Source: a virus
Strand: one strand, 5' to 3'
IMG/VR virus record: IMGVR_UViG_3300025327_000057
Span: 1 to 44,396 of that record
Length of the DNA: 44,396 nucleotides
Shown piece by piece: positions 1-5,256 of this stretch. The notes beneath the pieces are model-generated. The model worked only from the letters and a program-made list of their open reading frames with translations, was not told the DNA's origin and did no database searches. How positions within the stretch are numbered: the first letter of the stretch is position 1; the number at the start of each line of letters is the position of its first letter. The translations under genes and the position numbers were made by a program.

Positions 1-270
1 CAGTGGGAAGGACTCTATCAGGACGCAATGGCGCGGCTGGAACAGACCCCGGCAAGCAAGGCCATTGTGTACCCGTTTGAGGATTACCGGGATGCCGAGG
101 CCGCTCAGTCGGGGATTCAGCGCCGTGCTGAGCGCCGCTTCGGAGTCAACGCTATCCGGACCGGCACGCGCCGCGATCCGCCACGCCTGTGGGTCCAGCG
201 CGGCCCGGCATGGGGCAAGCGCCTCGATCCTGAATTAGCCGCCCTGAATCGCGATATAGAGAAAGGATAA
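1..270 (+). CDS. Hypothetical protein, probably 5'-truncated by the window edge
   Basis: The reading frame is open from base 1. An ATG at 28 gives 80 residues, but no Shine-Dalgarno sequence precedes it and the codons before it read normally, so the gene probably begins outside the window. The visible part is rich in Arg and acidic residues (RRAERRFGVNAIRTGTRRDP) with no motif I recognise. It ends TAA 4 nt before the next ATG, so the two are likely cotranscribed. Function unknown. Confidence 0.55.
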   Translation, partial: QWEGLYQDAMARLEQTPASKAIVYPFEDYRDAEAAQSGIQRRAERRFGVNAIRTGTRRDPPRLWVQRGPAWGKRLDPELAALNRDIEKG

Positions 271-274
271 ACCC

Positions 275-1114
275 ATGAATAACGCCAACGGTCCACTCCA
301 TTCCGAACGCCCGACCCCCGCGCCGCTCCCTGACCCCGACGAAAATCTGTCGCTGTCGCAGTTAACGGAGAGAGATGCGCGCGATTTTGTACAGGATGTC
401 ACGCAGAAGTTGGAGGCGCTGCTGAACGCCCCCACGCCCCCGCTCGACACGCCCGCCGTGCCGCTCGGCGATCTGCTCGCCGAGGCCAAAGAGATGGCGC
501 TGGCGGGAGTCGCTGCCCAGGCCGACGTGGATGCCATTCTGTCCGCCGGGCCCACACCGGAGCAGATCAGCGCGCAGATCAGCGCTGAAGAGTGCGCCTC
601 CCCCTGCCTGCCGCCGTTTGCGGCGCTCCAGGCGTGGTGCGCCGCTCAGCCGCCACTGACGGCCTATGACCCCATGTGGCAGAGCAACCCCGACATCCAC
701 GCTATCATCGCGGCCCATCTGCGTGAGGACATCAAGGCACTGAGGGCCCAGGGTGCGGGTCTGGAGCAATGGAAAACCGTCGCCGAACGACGAGAACTGG
801 AAATCAGCGCCGCTCGCGACGCGATTCAAAAGCTGGGCGGTAAGGGGTTTGGTCTGCACCTGGCCCAGGCCGTTCGCGATCTGGTATCTGCCCGCGACGA
901 GGGGCTGGCCGCCATCAAAGAGGCGCTATCCGCCGAGGGTCATACTGGCAACCCGCTCGACGCGATTCGCGTCCTCCTGGCCGAGCGCACCGAATTGAAG
1001 GCTGACCGCGACCAGTGGAAGCGGCAGGCGGAGGCCAGCGCCGCCAGCTACCGCGCCCTGTCCAAGCGCGTCGAGAAGAGCGCGCATGACCAGACGGTGG
1101 AGGTCAAGCTGTGA
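275..1114 (+). CDS. Hypothetical protein with helical C-terminal half
   Basis: 279 residues. The ATG follows a GAGAAAGGA ribosome-binding site inside the end of the previous gene. The first third is Pro-rich and acidic; from about residue 150 on it is Ala/Glu/Arg-rich with heptad-like spacing, suggesting a coiled coil. No catalytic motif is visible. It sits in the plus-strand cassette and its TGA overlaps the next ATG (TGATG), so translation is probably coupled. Function not recognised; early-region phage proteins of this composition are often unannotated. Confidence 0.7.
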   Translation: MNNANGPLHSERPTPAPLPDPDENLSLSQLTERDARDFVQDVTQKLEALLNAPTPPLDTPAVPLGDLLAEAKEMALAGVAAQADVDAILSAGPTPEQISAQISAEECASPCLPPFAALQAWCAAQPPLTAYDPMWQSNPDIHAIIAAHLREDIKALRAQGAGLEQWKTVAERRELEISAARDAIQKLGGKGFGLHLAQAVRDLVSARDEGLAAIKEALSAEGHTGNPLDAIRVLLAERTELKADRDQWKRQAEASAASYRALSKRVEKSAHDQTVEVKL

Positions 1115-1719
1115 TGCCCCCAAAGGCTCCCGGCCAGTGCATGACTATCGGCTGCAACCACGACGCCGCGCCCGGCTACGACCTGTGCCCTGCCTGCCTG
1201 GGACGCAACGGCGGCGTCACCCGGCCTGAGATGCCCATCAGCATTGTGGCGACGGGCTACGACGGCAATCAGGACATCCCCGACTTCGCGGGCATCCTGG
1301 CGATGGACGACGGCCTGAGCCTGAGCGACGACCTGGTAGCGATCATCGTCAACGCGCTCAACACGGTCAGTACCTTGACCGAGCAGGTCGCCGAACAAGA
1401 CCAGGTGATCCGCCGCCAGCAGGCGCAGCTGACCAGCCTGTGGACGCATGTGACGGAGCGCGCGGCGACGATTGAGGCCCTGCATCGCCAGTTGGCACTG
1501 GAGCAGTCGCGGGTGATCGGCCTGGAGGATCAGGTCAATGGCCTGGCGCACGAACTGGCGGGGCACTTCCTGGCGGGCTACGTCGTCGCCACGGAGCCGC
1601 GTGACACGAGTCCGCGCGCGGAGGGGTTGGTGTTCATGCGGGCGATCCGGAACCCGGACACCGGCCAAGAGGCGTTTTGGCTGTGGAAACGTTCGGCCCG
1701 AAATGGCAGAGGTTGTTAG
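1114..1719 (+). CDS. Small zinc-ribbon and coiled-coil hypothetical protein
   Basis: I chose the ATG at 1114, which shares one base with the preceding TGA, over the GTG at 1111. The N-terminus has Cys residues arranged as a C-x4-C pair and a C-x2-C pair (CMTIGC and CPAC, residues about 9-30), a likely zinc ribbon. Residues about 85-150 are rich in Gln/Glu/Leu with heptad spacing (EQVAEQDQVIRRQQAQL), a probable coiled coil. It ends TAG. A structured leader and an HNH gene follow. Function unknown; a small DNA- or protein-binding factor is possible. Confidence 0.65.
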   Translation: MPPKAPGQCMTIGCNHDAAPGYDLCPACLGRNGGVTRPEMPISIVATGYDGNQDIPDFAGILAMDDGLSLSDDLVAIIVNALNTVSTLTEQVAEQDQVIRRQQAQLTSLWTHVTERAATIEALHRQLALEQSRVIGLEDQVNGLAHELAGHFLAGYVVATEPRDTSPRAEGLVFMRAIRNPDTGQEAFWLWKRSARNGRGC

Positions 1720-1749
1720 TAGTTTTTGGCGGAGTTTCCCCGTGCGAGG

Positions 1750-1755
1750 TATAAT
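1750..1755 (+). promoter_or_regulatory. Candidate -10 box for the HNH gene at 1832
   Basis: TATAAT in the context GGTATAATCAA, 82 bases before the HNH start. The same GGTATAATCAA string stands ahead of the HNH gene at 31419. No convincing -35 box is visible. Transcription would start about 15 nt before the first leader hairpin. Confidence 0.5.
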
Positions 1756-1777
1756 CAAAGTCCAATTTCAAAACGAT

Positions 1778-1830
1778 GCCCAGGCGTGCTTGGAACACCC
1801 TGGGCAACCCCGCCTATCGGAGAGGCAGAG
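1778..1830 (+). ncRNA. Class B structured leader of HNH gene (copy 1)
   Basis: Two hairpins stand directly before the ATG at 1832. The first pairs GCCCAGG (1778-1784) with CCTGGGC (1799-1805) and extends through GTG/CAC. The second pairs GCCT (1812-1815) with AGGC (1823-1826), with the purine-rich Shine-Dalgarno segment in its loop and 3' arm. The same layout and much of the sequence precede the HNH gene at 39920-40621 on the other strand. There the first stem is GCCCTGG/CCAGGGC, a compensating A-T to T-A change. This supports an RNA structure that could control translation. Confidence 0.65.
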
Positions 1831-1831
1831 C

Positions 1832-2470
1832 ATGACCACTATATCAGGCATTCCCCATGATTTCAAGAAGTGCTCCAAATGCGGCGAGATCAAGCCGCTC
1901 AGTGAATTTGCCAGATGTGCCAAATCCCGCGATGGGTTGAAATCGGAGTGCAAGACGTGCCAAGCGGAACGCCGACGTCGATACTATGCCGAACACGCGG
2001 AGGAAGAGCGGGAACGCGCCCGCCGGTATCACGCCGAACACCCGGAGGAACGGCGGGAACGCGCTCACCAGTATCGGGCCGAACACGCGGAGGAATGGCG
2101 GGAATACCAGCGCCAGTATCGGGCTGAGCACCCGGAGGAAGTGCGGGAATACGACCGCCAGTATAAGGCCGAACACGCGGAGGAAGAGCGGGAACGCAAG
2201 CACGCCCGCCGCGCCCGCGAGATCTCTGCTCCCGGCACCCACACCGCCGCCGACCTCCGACTCCAAGCGCGCGCGCAGACCGACAAACGAGGGCGTCTGA
2301 TCTGCTGGTGGTGCGGCCAACCTATTGAGGGACCATATCAAAAAGACCACCGGATACCGCTTGGTCGGGGCGGCAGCAATTGGCCGGAGAATATCGTCAT
2401 CGTGCACGTAGAATGCAACCTGAGCAAGGGGACCAAATTGCCGGGCGAGTTCAATGGACGCTTACTCTAA
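1832..2470 (+). CDS. HNH endonuclease with zinc-finger N-terminus and tandem helical repeats
   Basis: 212 residues from the ATG at 1832; the open frame extends upstream to 1538 but those codons overlap the previous gene. The N-terminus is a Cys-rich module (KCSKCGEIKPLSEF, then CKTCQAERRR, residues about 9-45). Five 15-residue repeats (Y-x-A-E-H-x-E-E pattern) follow at about residues 51-125. The C-terminus is an HNH nuclease: CWWCGQPI, then KDHRIPLGRGGSNWPENI, then HVECNLSKG. Free-standing HNH enzymes of this sort are common mobile genes in phages and cut DNA at specific sites. It has its own leader and promoter and is probably an independent mobile gene within the cassette. Confidence 0.85.
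   Translation: MTTISGIPHDFKKCSKCGEIKPLSEFARCAKSRDGLKSECKTCQAERRRRYYAEHAEEERERARRYHAEHPEERRERAHQYRAEHAEEWREYQRQYRAEHPEEVREYDRQYKAEHAEEERERKHARRAREISAPGTHTAADLRLQARAQTDKRGRLICWWCGQPIEGPYQKDHRIPLGRGGSNWPENIVIVHVECNLSKGTKLPGEFNGRLL
1982..2206 (+). repeat. Five in-frame 45-bp tandem repeats in the HNH gene
   Basis: Units start at 1982, 2027, 2072, 2117 and 2162. Each encodes a Tyr, one variable residue, AEH, then a charged helix ending RR or RQ. The core GCCGAACACnCGGAGGAA is almost the same in each unit. Copy number could change by slippage without breaking the frame. Confidence 0.9.
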
Positions 2471-2482
2471 AGGGGAGATGCC

Positions 2483-2713
2483 GTGAACGCGATTGTGCTA
2501 AATGTCGAAACCGATGATCCGCGCATCCTGGCCGCGCTCGTGCGACCTTGGGGCGCGGTCGTGATCGAGGATGAGGACGACACCTACGTTCGCGTGGGAT
2601 TGGACACGTACCAGGTCTTCTGCTACAACGGTGAGGCGCGCCTGGTGGCCCTGGCGATTGCTTACCAGGGCCGCGGGCGCATCGTGAGCGAGTGCGCCAT
2701 CGAAGACGACTGA
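2483..2713 (+). CDS. Hypothetical acidic protein
   Basis: 76 residues starting with GTG after AAAGGGGAG. It is strongly acidic at the C-terminus (SECAIEDD) and in the middle (EDEDDTYVRVG). No motif is recognised. It lies 12 nt after the HNH gene and before a strong hairpin. Composition alone would fit a small DNA-mimic or regulatory protein, but nothing in the sequence proves that. Confidence 0.6.
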   Translation: MNAIVLNVETDDPRILAALVRPWGAVVIEDEDDTYVRVGLDTYQVFCYNGEARLVALAIAYQGRGRIVSECAIEDD

Positions 2714-2756
2714 CCGTTAATACACTGGCGTCCATCGCCAGACCCATAAACGAAGC

Positions 2757-2796
2757 GGTGGAGGGCGCTTCCCCACCAAGAGACTCGCCCTCCACC
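2757..2796 (+). terminator. 11-bp GC-rich hairpin between genes
   Basis: GGTGGAGGGCG (2757-2767) pairs fully with CGCCCTCCACC (2786-2796). No T-run follows, so it may be a processing or stability hairpin rather than a complete terminator. The Shine-Dalgarno AAAGGAG of the next gene comes 6 nt later. Confidence 0.6.
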
Positions 2797-2817
2797 TGAC
2801 CCAAAGGAGTCCACCCA

Positions 2818-3063
2818 ATGATATACCCGGTGATCCCGCAAGACAAGCGGGTGATCGTCCAGGTCCGGGCGCAGCGCTGCCTCGTGGCGCGCTATCGGCT
2901 CGTCGGCGCGCAGACCTTCGAGGTCCAGCCCGCCGCGAACTGGGAAGCCCTGGAACCTGACGCGCGCGCGGCGGTCGAGGAGCGGTTCGGAGCGATCACC
3001 GAAGACGATCAGTTCCCCTGCCCCGACGATCTGGCGGCGCGCGCCATCTGGCCCGATAATTAG
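2818..3063 (+). CDS. Hypothetical protein
   Basis: 81 residues with ATG after AAAGGAG at a good distance. A beta-rich N-terminus (RVIVQVRAQRCLVARYRLVG) and an acidic C-terminus are visible; no known motif. It lies between two short genes of the plus-strand cassette and ends TAG. Function unknown. Confidence 0.6.
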   Translation: MIYPVIPQDKRVIVQVRAQRCLVARYRLVGAQTFEVQPAANWEALEPDARAAVEERFGAITEDDQFPCPDDLAARAIWPDN

Positions 3064-3087
3064 GGCTGAGCAAGAGGAAGGAAAGCA

Positions 3088-3309
3088 ATGGAGACTGACG
3101 ACCTGAACGCGGCGCAGGCGCGCATTGGCGAGTTGGAGGCGGCGCTGCGCTTTTACGCTGACCCGGAAACGTACTCGGAATTTATCACACTGGACATCAT
3201 GCCTATCGGGGATGATCTCGGAAGGCAAGCGCGGCAGGCGCTCGGACTGCCGGAGCCAGACTGGAATAGCAGCGATGCCCTGGCCGAGACCGCGCTAGAG
3301 GATGAGTAA
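3088..3309 (+). CDS. Hypothetical protein
   Basis: 73 residues. The ATG follows GAGGAAGGA. The first 20 residues form an acidic helix (LNAAQARIGELEAALRFYAD) of a kind often annotated only as a phage hypothetical protein. It is the last gene before a clear intrinsic terminator, so it probably closes the first transcription unit of the plus-strand cassette. Function unknown. Confidence 0.6.
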   Translation: METDDLNAAQARIGELEAALRFYADPETYSEFITLDIMPIGDDLGRQARQALGLPEPDWNSSDALAETALEDE

Positions 3310-3340
3310 TCCCAGTCCCACTGTCTCGTTAATCGAGCCA

Positions 3341-3368
3341 ACCCCGCCTCGCGCGGGGTTTTGTTTTC
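3341..3368 (+). terminator. Intrinsic terminator
   Basis: CCCCGC and GCGGGG form the stem with a short CTCGC loop, followed by TTTTGTTTTC. This is the clearest classical terminator in the window and ends the unit containing 2483-3309. Confidence 0.85.
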
Positions 3369-3419
3369 TGGCAAATGTGATAGTCCGCTCACCCGGAACC
3401 GGCGCATCCTCCCATCTCA

Positions 3420-3429
3420 AGTTACGTAA
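3420..3429 (+). promoter_or_regulatory. Palindromic operator-like site, copy 1
   Basis: AGTTACGTAA contains the palindrome TTACGTAA. A copy lies at 4066-4075. In both, ATGTAGT and then ACGATA follow within about 30 nt, and then a hairpin of the same stem sequence before the start codon. This suggests a shared promoter/operator bound by a phage regulator. Confidence 0.5.
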
Positions 3430-3460
3430 GATGTAGTAGGATGTCATCAACGATAAACCA

Positions 3461-3475
3461 GGGGCGACACGCCCC
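3461..3475 (+). promoter_or_regulatory. Leader hairpin GGGGCG/CGCCCC, copy 1
   Basis: A 6-bp stem with a 3-nt loop lies just upstream of the GGGAGATTCTCCG ribosome-binding region of the gene at 3494. The identical stem with a different loop occurs at 4106-4120, again between the operator-like site and a start codon. Confidence 0.5.
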
Positions 3476-3493
3476 AGAACGGGAGATTCTCCG

Positions 3494-3982
3494 ATGCTAG
3501 ACACCGACACACTCGACACGCTCAACGCCAAAGAGCGCCAGGCGCTGGCCGCCCTCAACGCCACGCTGATCGAGCGCGCCAACGCCCTCGTGCGCGACCT
3601 GGACGACGCCGGGCGCGCCGCCGGACTCGACGGCGACCTGGTGCTCGATCACATCACCGGCTGGCTGCAGGTGACGCTGGATTACGCCCACCGGCGCGCG
3701 ACCTGGTTCGATGCCCACCGGCACGACGCAGACGAGCCGCCGCTCGCGCCCCTGCGCGACCGCGCCGACGTGTTCTTCAAGCCCGCCGCGCGCAAGCCCG
3801 GCCTGCGCTTCGAGCGCGTCACCATCGAGCGCCCGGATCGGGAGCGCGAGCATCGCCACACGTACTGCCTGTCGCGCCTGACCCCGGCCAGCCGCGCGCG
3901 CCTGCTGCGCTGCTACGACCACTACGAGTGGCCGACGCGCCAGACGACCCCCTCGGGCTGGATCGGCCTCAGTACCCGGTAA
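3494..3982 (+). CDS. Hypothetical protein
   Basis: 162 residues, ATG start after GGGAG. The N-terminal third is helical (LNAKERQALAALNATLIERA) and the C-terminal half is Arg/His-rich (DREREHRHTYCLSRLTPASR). No enzyme motif is seen. It is preceded by the palindromic operator-like site and leader hairpin and followed by a 12-bp hairpin, so it may form a one-gene transcription unit. Function unknown. Confidence 0.65.
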   Translation: MLDTDTLDTLNAKERQALAALNATLIERANALVRDLDDAGRAAGLDGDLVLDHITGWLQVTLDYAHRRATWFDAHRHDADEPPLAPLRDRADVFFKPAARKPGLRFERVTIERPDREREHRHTYCLSRLTPASRARLLRCYDHYEWPTRQTTPSGWIGLSTR

Positions 3983-3993
3983 CACCGAGAGCA

Positions 3994-4021
3994 AGTGGCC
4001 CGCTTCTCGAAGCGGGCCACT
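3994..4021 (+). terminator. Perfect 12-bp hairpin after the gene ending at 3982
   Basis: AGTGGCCCGCTT pairs with AAGCGGGCCACT around a CTCG loop. Only a weak T-containing tail (GGTTACATT) follows. It is likely a terminator or 3'-end stabiliser, and it reads the same on either strand. Confidence 0.7.
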
Positions 4022-4065
4022 GGTTACATTCCGCTCACAAATGACCGGCTGGTCCGCTCCTCCAA

Positions 4066-4075
4066 AGTTACGTAA
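4066..4075 (+). promoter_or_regulatory. Palindromic operator-like site, copy 2
   Basis: AGTTACGTAA as at 3420, followed by TCGTAACATGTAGT and ACGATA. It stands 68 nt upstream of the gene at 4143. The string GTCCGCTC also occurs shortly before both copies. Confidence 0.5.
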
Positions 4076-4105
4076 CCTGTCGTAACATGTAGTCACGATA
4101 CGAGA

Positions 4106-4120
4106 GGGGCGCACCGCCCC
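4106..4120 (+). promoter_or_regulatory. Leader hairpin GGGGCG/CGCCCC, copy 2
   Basis: The stem is identical to the one at 3461-3475 with loop CAC. An AAAAGGAG ribosome-binding site follows. Confidence 0.5.
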
Positions 4121-4142
4121 CACAGAGAAAAGGAGCACCGAA

Positions 4143-4349
4143 ATGGACGACCAGAAACGCACTGAGGTTTTCGACTACCTGGATGACCTGCGCGAGTCGG
4201 GAGCCACCAACATGTACGGAGCTAGGCCGTACCTGATGGACGAATTCGGGTTCGACCAGCAAGAGGCCACACAGTGGCTGGCGGAGTGGATGCGGACCTT
4301 TAGCGAGCGCCATCCCCGGCCAGACCGCACCGAAGACGACGAGGAATAG
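4143..4349 (+). CDS. Small acidic hypothetical protein
   Basis: 68 residues, ATG after AAAAGGAGCACCGAA. It is helical and acidic, ending DRTEDDEE, with no recognised motif. It has its own operator-like site and leader hairpin and ends TAG immediately before another GC-rich hairpin. Function unknown. Confidence 0.6.
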   Translation: MDDQKRTEVFDYLDDLRESGATNMYGARPYLMDEFGFDQQEATQWLAEWMRTFSERHPRPDRTEDDEE

Positions 4350-4352
4350 GAA

Positions 4353-4406
4353 GCGCCGCCCTGGGGGACGGCGCAAGCGGTGGGGCCGGTTGAGCGGCCC
4401 CACCGC
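4353..4406 (+). terminator. Two successive GC-rich hairpins
   Basis: GCGCCG (4353-4358) pairs with CGGCGC (4369-4374), and GCGGTGGGGCC (4377-4387) pairs with GGCCCCACCGC (4396-4406). No T-run follows; the next ribosome-binding site (AGAAAGGA) starts a few bases later. They may slow polymerase, block exonucleases or insulate translation. Confidence 0.6.
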
Positions 4407-4426
4407 CATATAGAAAGGATACCACA

Positions 4427-4690
4427 ATGACCACCCCATACGCTACACTCACCCGCAAACAAATCCTGGACCTGCTGAGCGTCGCCGGAGTCTGGCACGA
4501 CGCCCTCACCTGCCACCGCGACGGCAGCTTCACCCTCCGCTGCGGCTACCACCACAGCCCGGTGCGCGCCGAGGCCAACATCGCCACGCTGACGCGCAAC
4601 ACGAAAGCGATCATCGTCCGCGAGCGCTACAGGACCTACCACAAGCGGGATGTGTACATCGAAGTCCGCTTTGCCTTCGAGAACCAGTAG
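4427..4690 (+). CDS. Hypothetical protein
   Basis: 87 residues, ATG after AGAAAGGATACCACA. Cys and His residues are scattered (WHDALTCHRDGSF, then CGYHHSP) without a clear zinc-site spacing. The C-terminus is rich in basic and aromatic residues (RERYRTYHKRDVYIEVRFAF). It is flanked by hairpins on both sides and ends TAG. Function unknown. Confidence 0.6.
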   Translation: MTTPYATLTRKQILDLLSVAGVWHDALTCHRDGSFTLRCGYHHSPVRAEANIATLTRNTKAIIVRERYRTYHKRDVYIEVRFAFENQ

Positions 4691-4702
4691 CGGAACCATT
4701 CA

Positions 4703-4727
4703 GGGGCGCGGCAGCGAGTCGCGCCCC
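4703..4727 (+). promoter_or_regulatory. GC-rich intercistronic hairpin
   Basis: GGGGCGCG (4703-4710) pairs with CGCGCCCC (4720-4727), 22 nt before the ATG at 4750 and just ahead of the GAGAGGAGGAG ribosome-binding site. Confidence 0.5.
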
Positions 4728-4749
4728 CTACTATAGAGAGGAGGAGCCA

Positions 4750-4992
4750 ATGCCACGCGAGAATATTACCCGCGTCAGCGTCGACCTGACCCTGGATCAG
4801 CGCGAGGCGCTCGACCGGATGATCGACCGCATGAGCGCCGAGGTCAGCCAGGCGGCGGGGATTCCGATCCGGTTCGGCGTGCGCGAGTTCATCCACGTGC
4901 TGCTGAAACGCCACGCTGAGGCGGTGGAGATCGCCTGGCCGGAGAATTACCCGATGCCGGGCGGCTGGCGGGGCGGGCCGAAGGAGGACTGA
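4750..4992 (+). CDS. Ribbon-helix-helix-like regulatory protein
   Basis: 80 residues, ATG after GAGAGGAGGAGCC. The N-terminus ITRVSVDLTLDQREALDRM fits a beta strand followed by a helix as in MetJ/Arc/CopG proteins. A second helix (RFGVREFIHVLLKRHAE) lies at about residues 45-62. Such proteins bind palindromic operators as dimers, so it is a candidate to act on the AGTTACGTAA sites upstream. That link is inference. The C-terminus is Gly/Pro-rich. Confidence in the fold is moderate. Confidence 0.55.
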   Translation: MPRENITRVSVDLTLDQREALDRMIDRMSAEVSQAAGIPIRFGVREFIHVLLKRHAEAVEIAWPENYPMPGGWRGGPKED

Positions 4993-4997
4993 GGCGG

Positions 4998-5107
4998 ACA
5001 AGGAAAAGGACCGCCGAAAAGCGGTCCTCGCATTTGAGTTCAGGATGGGGAAGAGATGCTCTAGGGTAAGCGGGATTTGGGCCAGGAGCATACCTAACTC
5101 AAATGCT
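4998..5107 (-). ncRNA. Candidate small RNA with own -10 box and terminator
   Basis: Read on the minus strand, TATAAT (5119-5114) is followed by GCATTTGAGTT (5106-5096), whose exact complement AACTCAAATGC lies at 5040-5030. Nested inside, ATGCTC pairs with GAGCAT (5091-5086 with 5061-5056). A GGACCGC/GCGGTCC hairpin with TTTTCCTT after it then closes the unit like an intrinsic terminator. No open frame of useful size is present. The same hairpin could also end the plus-strand unit at 4992, so a plain two-way terminator with a chance inverted repeat is the alternative. Confidence 0.5.
5009..5027. terminator. Bidirectional terminator hairpin
   Basis: GGACCGC and GCGGTCC with a CGAAA-type loop. 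On the minus strand it is followed by TTTTCCTT (good terminator). On the plus strand the tail TCGCATTT is weak. It separates the ribbon-helix-helix-like gene from the methyltransferase gene. Confidence 0.65.
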
Positions 5108-5256
5108 GACCTCATTATACACCGATCCGCAACACGGCGCTGACCAAAGACCGAAACCGTTGGCAGCGAATGCGCAAGCCGGACGCGCACCCCGTTTCGG
5201 TTTGTGATATGCTGATAAGCGAACTGTGGGCTGGTGCGCACAGAAGGGAAACCGCC

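Noticed and set aside
1982-2206. CRISPR array
   Set aside because: The 45-bp repeats are contiguous without spacers and are in-frame coding repeats.
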